Under the pieces are notes generated by a model. The model did no database searches. It was not told where the DNA came from and saw only the letters and a program-made list of their open reading frames with translations. DNA of 31,379 bases from contig CAXKVV010001136.1 in NCBI GenBank assembly GCA_964058805.1, forward strand, positions 1 through 31,379, written 5' to 3'. Position 1 is the first letter of the stretch. Every line of letters begins with the position of its first letter. Shown here in pieces: positions 17,018 through 27,630 of the stretch. The translations under genes and the position numbers were made by a program. The DNA comes from Schoenoplectus triqueter. Its lineage: Eukaryota; Streptophyta; Magnoliopsida; Poales; Cyperaceae.

Positions 17018-17603
17018 GAACTCATCCGTCGATAAGTTCGTCTCCTGGTTCATTTCCCGAGACTGTGAGATTGAATCGTTCTGTAGGTAGATTCATCCAC
17101 AAAACAGTGAATGTGAACCGTTCTGTAGGTAGGTTCCTTCACTAACACATGCCTCAATGTCGAACTGGCTCAGCGCTTCAGGTTTGACATTGTGTGTAAT
17201 TGTGTTTCCTAGGTTTATGAATCGGCTTAGTGCTTCGAATTCATGATCTAGAAGATCGGTGAGAAGAAACACGTGGGCCATATCCACCCTTCTCCTGATT
17301 CACCAACCTCAAGATCAACCGGCTCAGCGCTTCGAGTTGTATTTTGTGTGATTGGTTGTTGACTAGTTAAGATTGAACCGATCTGTTTGTAGGTTTATCT
17401 TCTAGATCAACGGAGGTCGAGTCGTTCTGTATGTAGACTCACCTCAAGCCCCTCTAAAGAGATTAACCTGGTCTGTAGGTAAGGTTACATCTCGAGGTGG
17501 CATAGACTGAACCGATCTGTTTGTAGGTTCGTCTTCCATAGGACAAAACCGATCTGTTTGTAGGTTTGTCTTCCATAGATTGAACCGATCTGTTTGTAGG
17601 TTC
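17018..17603. repeat. Array of two hairpin families with conserved loops and covarying stems
   Basis: Family 1 has nine copies with a 12-nt loop (mostly GATCTGTTTGTA or GTTCTGTAGGTA). The arm pairs are GAACT/AGTTC (17018), GAATC/GATTC (17073), GAACC/GGTTC (17115), GAACC/GGTTT (17375), GAGTC/GACTC (17419), TAACC/GGTTA (17464), GAACC/GGTTC (17509), AAACC/GGTTT (17546) and GAACC/GGTTC (17582). The last three are spaced 36-37 bp. Several extend further past one bulged base (GAGGT/ACCTC at copy 5, GAGAT/ATCTC at copy 6, GAC/GTC at others). Family 2 has three copies with a 16-nt loop like CGGCTCAGCGCTTCGA and stems CAATGTCGAAC/GTTTGACATTG (17155-17192), ATGAAT/ATTCAT (17217-17244) and CAAC/GTTG (17316-17339). 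Confidence 0.85.
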
Positions 17604-17926
17604 GTCTTCCATGGACCCCTTTTTATAAACCTAGACGACCACTTGACCATCTTTTAACTATACTATTTGCTTCTCTCTTTCAAAGATCCAGAGGTGCCTC
17701 GAGGTTAGTAGCCCAGGGTAATTAACGGTGGGGGCTTGCGCCCACCGGAATCTACAAGAACTCACAATCACTAAAAACCCCCTGAATGTGCATCCAAATA
17801 TCTCTAAACGGCTGAATCGGCCGACACCCGTCAGATGCACGCTCGGGAGGGATCTCCGTGTCCTTCTTCCGCAAACCCATCGCCCAGCGGCGGTGCGGCG
17901 GCGCGCGAAAAAGGGTCGCACACGGC
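17604..17926. other. Non-coding transition to the satellite
   Basis: A TATA-like TTTTATAAAC sits at 17621-17630. A perfect 7-bp inverted repeat CGGTGGG/CCCACCG lies near 17726-17747. GC content rises sharply from about 17800, and 17880-17926 looks like decayed satellite or its immediate precursor (GCGCGCGAAAAAGGGTCGC). No gene is supported. Confidence 0.5.
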
Positions 17927-19339
17927 GGTACCGGAGCGTCGGGTCCCGTTTTCAAGATTTGCGCGCCCGGACTCGTTTTCGGCGGTACCGAGGGCGTCGG
18001 GTCCCGTTTTCATGTTTTGCGCTCCCGGACACGTTTTTGGCGGGACCGAGGGACTCGGGTCCCGTTTTCAAGATTTGCGCGCCCGGACTCGTTTTCGACG
18101 GAACCGAGGGCCTCGGGTCCCGTTTTCAGGTTTTGCGCGCCCAGACTCGTTTTCGGCGGTACCGAGGGCGTCGGGTCCCGTTTCCATGTTTTGCGCGCCC
18201 GGACTGGCTTTCGGAGGTACCGAGGGCGTCGGGTCCCGTTTTTATGTTTTGCCCGCCCGACTCGTTTTCGGCGGTACCGAGGGCGTCGGGTCCCGTTTTC
18301 ATATTTTGCGCGCCCGGACTCATTTTCGGCGGTACCGAGGGCGTCGAGTCCTTGTTTCATGTTTTGCGCGCCCGGACTCGTTTTCGGCGGTACCGAGGCC
18401 GTCTTGTCCCATTTTCGGTTTTGCGCGCCCGGACTCGTTTTCGGCGTTACCGGGGGCGAAGGGTCCCGTTTTCAAGATTTGCGCGCCCGGACTCGTTTTC
18501 GGCGGTACCGAGGGCCTCGGGTCCCGTTTTCAAGATTTGCGCGCCCTGACTCGTTTTCGACGGTACCGAGGGCCTCGGGTCCCGTTTTCATGTTTTGCGC
18601 GCCCGGACTCGTTTTCGGCGGTACCGAGGGCCTCGGGTCCCGTTTTCAAGATTTGCGCGCTCGGACTCGTTTTCGGCGGTACCCAGCGCGTCGGGTCCCG
18701 TTTTCATGTTTTGCGCGCCCCGACTCATTTTCGGCGGTACCGAGGGCGTCGGGACCCGTTTTCAAGTTTTGCCTGCCCGGACTCGTTTTCGGCGGTACCG
18801 GGGGCCTCGGGTCCCGTTTTCATGTTTTGCGCGCCCGGACTCGTTTTCGGCGGTACCGAGGGCGTCGGGTATCTTTTTCATGTTTTGCACGCCCAGACTC
18901 GTTTTCGGCGGTACCGAGGGCGTCGGGTATCTTGTTTATGTTTTGCGCGCCCGGACTCGTTTTCGGCGGTACCGAGGGTGTCGGGTCCCGTTTTCATGTT
19001 TTCCGTGACCGGTCTCATTTTCGGCGGTACCGAGGGCGTCGGGTCCCGTTTTCATGTTTTGCGGGCCCGGACTCGTTTTCGGCGTTACCGGGGGCGTCGG
19101 GTCCCGTTTTCAAGATTTGCGCGCCCGGACTCGTTTTCGGCGGTACCGAGGGCCTCGGGTCCCGTTTTCAAGATTTGCGCGCCCTGAATCATTTTCGGCG
19201 GTACCGAGGGCGTCGGGTCCCGTTTTCATGTTTTGCGCGCCCGGACTCGCTTTCGAAGGTACCGAGGGCGTCGGGTCCCGTTTTCATGATTTGCGCGCCC
19301 GGACTCGTTTTCGGCGGTACCGAGGGCGTCGGGTCCCGT

Positions 19340-21540
19340 TTTCATGTTTTGCGCGCCCGGACTCATTTTCGGCGGTACCGAGGGCGTCGGGTCCCTGTTT
19401 CATGTTTTGCGCGCCCGGACTCGTTTTCGGCGGTACCGAGGCCGTCTTGTCCCATTTTCGGTTTTGCGCGCCCGGACTCGTTTTCGGCGGTACCGGGGGC
19501 GTCGGGTCCCGTTTTCAAGATTTGCGTGCCCGGACTCGTTTTCGGCGGTATCGAGGGCGTCGGGTCCCGTTTTCATGATTTGCGCTCCCGGACACGTTTT
19601 TGGCGGTACCGAGGGACTCGGGTCCCGTTTTCAAGATTTGCGCGCCCGGACTCACTTTCGACGGAACCGAGGGCCTCGGGTCCCGTTTTCAGGTTTTGCG
19701 CGCCCGGTCTCGTTTTCGGCGGTACCGAGGGCGTCGGGTCCCGTTTCCATGTTTTGCGCGCCCGGACTGGCTTTCGGAGGTACTGAGGGCGTCGGGTCCC
19801 GTTTCTATGTTTTGCCCGCCCCGACTCGTTTTCGGCGGTACCGAGGGCGTCGGGTCCCGTTTTCATGTTTTGCGCGCCCGGACTCGTTTTCGGCGGTACC
19901 GAGGGCGTCGGGTCCCGTTTCCATGTTTTGCCCGCCCCGACTCGTTTTCGGCGGTACCGAGGGCGTCGGGTCCCGTTTCCATGTTTTGCCCGCCCGGACA
20001 CGTTTTCGGCGGTACCGAGGGCGTCGGGTCCTGTTTTCATGTTTTGCGCGCCCGGACTCGTTTTCGGCGGTACCGAGGGCGTCGGGTATCTTTTTCATGT
20101 TTTGCGCGCCCGGACTCGATTTCGGCAGTACCGAGGGCGTCGGGTATCTTTTTCATGTTTTGCGCGCCCCGACTCGTTTTCGGCGGTACCGAGGTCGTCG
20201 GGTCCCGTTTTCATGTTTTGCGCGCCCGTACTCACTTTCGGCGGTACCGAGGGCGTCAGGTCCCTTTTTCATGTTTTGCGCGCCCGGACTCGTTTTCGGC
20301 GGTACCGAGGGCGCCGGGTTCCGTTTTCATGTTTTTCGCGCCCGTACTCATTTTCGGCGGTACCGAGGGCGCCGGTTCCGTTTTCAAGTTTTGCGCGCCC
20401 GGACTCATTTTCGGCGGTACCGAGGACGTCGGGTCCCGTTTTCATGTTTTGCTCGCCCGGACTAATTTTCGGCGGTACCGAGGGCGTCCGGTCCCTTTTT
20501 CATGTTTTGCACGCCCGGACTCGTTTTCGGCGGTACCGAGGCCGTCTTGTCCCATTTTCGGTTTTGCGCGCCCGGACTCGTTTTCGGCGGTACCGGGGGC
20601 GTCGGGTCCCGTTTTCAAGATTTGCGCGCCCGGACTCGTTTTCGGCGATATCGAGGGCGTCGGGTCCCGTTTTCATGTTTTGCGCTCCCGGACACATTTT
20701 TGGCGGTACCGTGGGACTCGGGTCCCGTTTTCAAGATTTGCGCGCCCGGACTCACTTTCGACGGAACCGAGGGCCTCGGGTCCCGTTTTCAGGTTTTGCG
20801 CGCCCGGACTCGTTTTCGGCGGTACCGAGGGCGTCGGGTCCCGTTTCCATGTTTTGTGCGCCCGGACTGGCTTTCGGAGGTACTGAGGGCGTCGGGTCCC
20901 GTTTCTATGTTTTGCCCGCCCCGACTCGTTTTCGGCGGTACCGAGGGCGTCGGGTCCCGTTTTCATGTTTTGCGCGCCCGGACTCGTTTTCGGCGGTACC
21001 GAGGGCGTCGGGTCTCGTTTCCATGTTTTGCCCGCCCCGACTCGTTTTCGGCGGTACCGAGGGCGTCGGGTCCCGTTTTCATGTTTTGCGCGCCCGGACA
21101 CGTTTTCGGCGGTACCGAGGACGTCGGGTCCCGTTTTCATGTTTTGCGCGCCCGGACTCATTTTCGGCGGTACCGAGGGCGTCGGGTATCTTTTTCATGT
21201 TTTGCGCGCCCGGAGTCGATTTCGGCAGTACCGAGGGCGTCGGGTATCTTTTTCATGTTTTGCGCGCCCCGACTCGTTTTCGGCGGTACCGAGGTCGTCG
21301 GGTCCCGTTTTCATGTTTTGCGCGCCCGTACTCACTTTCGGCGGTACCGAGGGCGTCAGGTCCCTTTTTCATGTTTTGCGCGCCCGGACTCATTTTCGGC
21401 GGTACCGAGGGCGTCGGGTCCCGTTTTCATGTTTTGCGCGCCCGGACTCGTTTTCGGCGGTACCGAGGGCGTCGGGTCCCGTTTTCATGTTTTGCGCGCC
21501 CGTACTCATTTTCGGCGGTACCGAGGGCGCCGGTTCCGTT
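19340..21540. repeat. Higher-order tandem duplication, 1100 bp (about 19 monomers)
   Basis: Diagnostic variants recur at exactly 1100 bases: GCCGTCTTGTCCC at 19441 and 20541, GCTCCCGGACAC at 19584 and 20684, and CGGA(C/G)TCGATTTCGGCAG at 20111 and 21211. The two blocks are directly adjacent. An older, partly matching piece with the same GCCGTCTTGT variant is at 18398. Confidence 0.8.
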
Positions 21541-24139
21541 TTCTTTTATTGCGCGCCCGGACTCATTTTCGGCGGTACCGAGGACGTCGGGTCCCGTTTT
21601 CATGTTTTGCTCGCCCGGACTCGTTTTCGGCGTTACCGGGGGCGTCGGGTCCCGTTTTCCAGATTTGCGCGCCCGGACTCGTTTTCGGCGGTACCGAGGG
21701 CCTCGGGTCCCGTTTTCAAGATTTGCGCGCCCCGAATCATTTTCGGCGGTACCGAGGGCGTCGGGTCCTGTTTTCAAGATTTGCACGCCCGGACTCGTTT
21801 TCGACGGTACCGAGGGCCTCGGGTCCTGTTTTCATGTTTTGCGCGCCCGGACTCGTTTTCGACGGTACCGAGGGCCTCGGGTCCCGTTTTCAAGATTTGC
21901 GCGCTCGGACTCGTTTTCGGCGGTACCCAGCGCGTCGGGTCCCGTTTTCATGTTTTGCGCGCCCCGACTCGTTTTCGGCGGTACCGAGGGCGTCCGATCC
22001 CCCTTTCATGTTTTGCGCGCCCGGACTCGTTTTCGGCGGTACCGAGGGCGTCGGGACCCGTTTTTCAAGTTTTGCGCGCCCGGACTCGTTTTCGGCGGTA
22101 CCGAGGGCCTTGGGTCCCGTTTTCAAGATTTGCGCGCTCGGACTAATTTTCGACGGTACCGAGGGCGTCGGGTCCCGTTTTTATGTTTTACGCGCCCGGA
22201 CTCGTTTTCGGCGGTACCGAGGGCGTCGGGTCCCGTTTTCATGTTTTGCGCGCCCGGATTCGTTTTCGACGGTACCGGGGGCCTCGGGTCCCGTTTTCAT
22301 GTTTTGCGCGCCCGGACTCGTTTTCGGTGGTACCGAGGGCGTCGGGTATCTTTTTCATGTTTTGCGCGCCCGGACTTGTTTTCGACGGTACCGAGGGCGT
22401 CAGGTATCTTGTTCATGTTTTGCGCGCCCGGACTCGTTTTCGACGGTACCGAGGTCGTCGGGTCCCGTTTTTATGTTTTGCGCGCCCGTACTCATTTTCG
22501 GCGGTACCGAGGGCGTCGGGTCCCGTTTTCATGTTTTGCGCGCCCGGACTCGTTTTCGGCGTTACCGGGGGCGTCGGGTCCCGTTTTCAAGATTTGCGCG
22601 CCCGGACTCGTTTTCGGCGGTACCGAGGGCGTCGGGTCCCGTTTTCAAGATTTGCGCGCCCTGAATCATTTTCGGCGGTACCGAGGTCGTCGGGTCCCGT
22701 TTTCATGTTTTGCGTGCCCGGACTCGTTTTCGGCGGTACCGAGGACTCATTTTCGGCGGTACCGAGGGCCTCGGGTCCCGTTTTCAAGATTTGCGCGCTC
22801 ATACTCATTTTCGGCGGTACCGATTGCGTCGGGTCCCGTTTTTATGTTCTGCGCGCCCGGACTCATTTTCGGCGGTACCGAGGGCGTCGGGTCCCGTAAT
22901 CTTGTTTTGCGCGCCCGGACTCGTTTTCGGCGGTACCGAGGGCGTCGGGTATCTTTTTCATGTTTTGCGCGCCCGGACTCGTTTCCGGCGGTACCGAGGG
23001 CGTCGGGTCCCGTTTTCATGTCTTGCGCGCCCCTACTCGTTATCGGCGGTACCGAGGGCGTGCCATCCCTTTTTCATGTTTTGCGCGCCCGGACTCGTTT
23101 TCGATGGTACCGAGGGCGTCTTGTCCCATTTTCATGTTTTGCGCTCCCGGACACGTTTTTGGCGGTACCGAGGGACACGGGTCCCGTTTTCAGGTTTTGC
23201 GCGCCCGGACCCGTTTTCGGCGGTACCGAGGGCGTCGGGTCCCGTTTCCATGTTTTGCGCGCCCGGACTGGCTTTCGGCGGTACCGAGGGCGTCGGGTCC
23301 CGTTTCTATGTTTTGCCCGCCCCGACTCGTTTTCGGCGGTACCGTGGGCGTCGGGTCCCGTTTTCATGTTTTGCGCGCCCGAACTCGTTTTCGGCGGTAC
23401 CGAGGTCGTCGGGACCCGTTTTCAAGTTTTGCGCGCCCGAACTCGTTTTCGGCGGTACCGAGGTCGTCGGGATCCGTTGTCAAGATTTGCGCGCGCGGAC
23501 TCATTTTCGGCGGTACCGAGGGCGTCGGGTCCCGTTTTCATGTTTTGCGCGCCCGGACTCGTTATCGGCGGTACCGAGGGCGTCGGGGCCCGTTTTCAAG
23601 TTTTGCGCGCCGGGACTCGTTTTCGGCGGTACCGAGGGCCTCGGGTTCCGTTTTCAAGATTTGCTCGCTCGGACTCATTTTCGGCGGTACCGAGGGCGTC
23701 GGGTCCTGTTTTTATGTTTTGCTTGCCCGGACCCATTTTCGGCGGTACCGAGGGCGTCGGGTCCCGATTTCATGTTTTGCGCGCCCGGATTCGTTTTCGG
23801 CGGTACCGGGGGCATCGGGGCCCGTTTTCAACGGTACCGAGGGCGTCGGGTCCCATTTTCATGTTTTGCGCTCCCGGACTCGTTTTCAGCGGTACCGGGG
23901 GCGTCGGGTCCCGTTTTTAAGATTTGCGCGCCCGGACTCATTTTCGACGGAACCGAGGGCCTCGGGTCCCGTTTTCAGGTTTTGCGCGCCCGGACTCGTT
24001 TTCGACGGTACCGAGGGCGTCGGGTCCCGTTTCCATGTTTTGCGCGCCCGGACTGGCTTTCGGAGGTACCGAGGGCGTCGGGTCCCGTTTCTATGTTTTT
24101 GCCCGCCCCGACTCGTTTTCGGCGGTACCGAGGGCGTCG

Positions 24140-27100
24140 GGTCCCGTTTTCATGTTTTCCGCGCCCGGACTCGTTTTCGGCGGTACCGAGGGCGTCGGGT
24201 CCCGTTTCCATGTTTTGCCCGCCCCGACTCGTTTTCAGCGGTACCGAGGGCGTCAGGTCCCATTTTCATGTTTTGCGCGACCGGACACGTTTTCGGCGGT
24301 ACCGAGGGCCTCGGGACCCGTTTTCAAGTTTTGCACGCCCGGACTCGTTTTCGGCGGTACCGAGGGCCTCGGGTCCCGTTTTCATGTTTTGCGCGACCGG
24401 ACTCGTTTTCGGCGGAACCGAGGGCTTCGGGTATCTTTTTCTTGTTTTGCGCGCCCGGACTCGTTTTCGACGGTGCCGGGGGCCTCGGGTCCCGTTATCG
24501 TGTTTTGCGCGCCCGGACTCATTTTCGGCGGTACCGAGGGCGTCGGGTCCCGTTTTCATGTTTTGCGCGCCCGGACTCGTTTTCGGCGTTACCGGGGGCG
24601 TCCGGTCCCGTTTTCAAGATTTGCGCGCCCGGACTCGTTTTCGGCGGTATCGAGGGCGTCGGGTCACCTTTACAAGATTTGCGCGCTCGGACTCGTTTTC
24701 GGCGGTACCCAGCGCGTCGGGTCCCGTTTTCATGTTTTGCGCGCCCCGACTCGTTTTCGGCGGTACCGAGGGCGTCCGGTCCCCCTTTCATGTTTTGCGC
24801 GCCCCGACTCGTTTTCAGCGGTACCGAGGGCGTCGGGTCCCATTTTCATGTTTTGCGCTCCCGGACACGTTTTCGGCGGTACCGAGGGACTCGGGTCCCG
24901 TTTGCAAGATTTGCGCGCCCGGACTCGTTTTCGAAGGTACCGAGGGCCTCGGGTCCCGTTTTCAGGTTTTGTGCGCCCGGACTCGTTTTCGGCGGTTCCG
25001 AGGGCGTCGGGTCCCGTTTCCATGTTTTGCGCGCCCGGACTGGCTTCCGGCGGTACCGAGGGCGTCGGGTCCCGTTTCTATGTTTTTGCCCGCCCCGACT
25101 CGTTTTTGGCGGTACCGAGGGCGTCGGGTCCCGTTTTCATGTTTTCCGCGCCCGGACTCATTTTCAGCGTTACCGGGGGCGTCGGGTCCCGTTTTCAAGA
25201 TTTGCGTGCCCGGACTCGTTTTCGGCGGTATCGAGGGCGTCGGGTCACCTTTTCAAGATTTGCGCGCTCGGACTCTTTTTCGGCGGTACCCAGCGCGTCG
25301 GGTCCCGTTTTCATGTTTTGCGCGCCCCGACTCGTTTTCGGCGGTACCGAGGACGTCCGGTCCCCCTTTCATGTTTTGCGCGCCCCGACTCGTTTTCGGC
25401 GGTGCCGAGGGCGTCTTGTCCCGTTTTCAAGTTTTGCGCGCCGGGACTCATTTTCGGCGGTACCGAGGGCGTCTTGTCCCATTTTCATGTTTTGCGCTCC
25501 CGGACACGTGTTCGGCGGTACCGAGGGACTCGGGTCCCGTTTGCAAGATTTGCGCGCCCGGACTCGTTTTCGAAGGTACCGAGGGCCTCGGGTCCCGTTT
25601 TCAGGTTTTGTGCGCCCGGACTCGTTTTCGGCGGTTCCGAGGGCGTCGGGTCCCGTTTCCATGTTTTGCGCGCCCGGACTGGCTTCCGGCGGTACCGAGG
25701 GCGTCGGGTCCCGTTTCTATGTTTTGCCCGCCCCGACTCGTTTTCGGCGGTACCGAGGGCCTCGGGATCCGTTGTCAAGATTTGCGCGCGCGGACTCATT
25801 TTCGGCGGTACGGAGGGCGTCGGGACCCGTTTTCAAGTTTTGCACGCCCGGACTCGTTTTCGGCGGTACCGAGGGCGTCGGGACCCGTTTTCAAGTTTTG
25901 CACGCCCGGACTCGTTTTCGGCGGTACCGAGGGCGTCGGGACCCGTTTTCAAGTTTTGCACGCCCGGACTCGTTTTCGGCGGTACCGAGGGCCTCGGGTC
26001 CCGTTTTCATGTTTTGCGCGCCCGGACTCGTTTTCGGCGATACCGAGGGCTTCGGGTATCTTTTTCATGTTTTGCGCGCCCGGACTCGTTTTCGACGGTA
26101 CCGAGGGCCTCGGGTCCCGTTTTCGTGTTTTGCGCGCCCGGACTCGTTTTCGGCGGTACCGAGGGCGTCGGGTCCCGTTTTCATGTCTTGCCCGCCCCGA
26201 CTCGTTTTCAGCGGTACCGAGGGCCTCGGGTTCCGTTTTCAAGATTTGCGCGCTCGGACTCATTTTCGGCGGTACGGAGGGCGTCGGGTCCCGTTTTCAT
26301 GTTTTGCGCGCCCGGACTCGTTTTCAGCGGTACCGGGGGCGTCGGGTCCCGTTTTCAAGATTTGCGCGCCCGGACTCGTTTTCGGCGGTACCGAGGGCGT
26401 CGGGTCCCGTTTTCATCTTTTGCGCGCCCGGACTCGTTTTCGGCGGTACTGAGTGCGTCGCGTCCCGTTTTGCGGGCCCGGACTGGTTTTCGGCGGTACC
26501 GAGGGCGTCGGGTCCCGTTTTCATGTTTTGCGCGCCCGGACTCTTTTTCGGCGGTACCGAGGGCGTCGGGTATCTTTTTCATGTTTTGCGCGCCCGGACT
26601 CATTTTCGGTGGTGCCGAGGGCGTCGGGTCCCGTTTTCAAGTTTTGCGCGCCCGGACTCGTTTTCGGCGTTACCGGGGGCGTCGGGTCCCGTTTTCAAGA
26701 TTTGCGCGCCCGGACTCGTTTTCGGCGGTATCGAGGGCGTCGGGTCACCTTTACAAGATTTGCGCGCTCGGACTCGTTTTCGGCGGTACCCAGCGCGTCG
26801 GGTCCCGTTTTCATGTTTTGCGCGCCCCGACTCGTTTTCGGCGGTACCGAGGGCGTCCGGTCCCCCTTTCATGTTTTGCGCGCCCCGACTCGTTTTCAGC
26901 GGTACCGAGGGCGTCGGGTCCCATTTTCATGTTTTGCGCTCCCGGACACGTTTTCGGCGGTACCGAGGGACTCGGGTCCCGTTTGCAAGATTTGCGCGCC
27001 CGGACTCGTTTTCGAAGGTACCGAGGGCCTCGGGTCCCGTTTTCAGGTTTTGTGCGCCCGAACTCGTTTTCGGCGGTTCCGAGGGCGTCGGGTCCCGTTT

Positions 27101-27630
27101 CCATGTTTTGCGCGCCCGGACTGGCTTCCGGCGGTACCGAGGGCGTCGGGTCCCGTTTCTATGTTTTTGCCCGCCCCGACTCGTTTTCGGCGGTACCGAG
27201 GGCGTCGGGTCCCGTTTTCATGTTTTCCGCGCCAGGACTCGTTTTCGGCGGTACCGAGGGCGTCGGGTCCCGTTTCCATGTTTTGCCCACCCCGACTCGT
27301 TTTCAGCGGTACCGAGGGCGTCGGGTCCCATTTTCATGTTTTGCGCGCCCGGACACGTTTTCGGCGGTACCGAGGGCGTCGGGACCCGTTTTCAAGTTTT
27401 GCACTCCCGGACTCGTTTTCGGCGGTACCGAGGGCCTCGGGTCCCGTTTTCATGTTTTGCGCGCCCGGACTCGTTTTCGGCGGAACCGAGGGCTTCGGGT
27501 ATCTTTTTCATGTTTTGCGCGCCCGGACTCGTTTTCGACGGTGCCGAGGGCCTCGGGTCCCGTTTTCGTGTTTTGCGCGCCCGGACTCGTTTTCGGCGGT
27601 ACCGAGGGCGTCGGGTCCCGTTTTAATGTC
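24140..27630. repeat. Two more internal duplications (offsets 2081 and 3068) in swapped order
   Basis: The block 24580-25140 recurs at 26660-27220 (offset 2081; ACCCAGCGCG at 24707 and 26788). The block 24140-24560 recurs at 27210-27630 (offset 3068; CATGTTTTCC at 24151 and 27219, CGGAACCGAGGGCTTCGG at 24413 and 27481). In the left copy the order is 3068-block then 2081-block. In the right copy it is reversed, so the array is a mosaic rather than a simple higher-order repeat. Confidence 0.75.

Noticed and set aside
17155..17192. tRNA-like or SINE promoter
   Set aside because: The stem-loop lacks A-box and B-box sequences and a cloverleaf cannot be drawn.
16319..17603. CRISPR-like array
   Set aside because: Repeats are imperfect, spacing is irregular, the conserved part is the loop, and the genome is plant.
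24266..24559. Minus-strand satellite frames of 60-160 codons
   Set aside because: They arise only where variant monomers lose the TGA present once per monomer on that strand.
22710..27626. Protein-coding gene of 1638 codons in the satellite
   Set aside because: It is a consequence of a stop-free 58-bp monomer. The frame shifts each monomer and there is no domain or selection sign.
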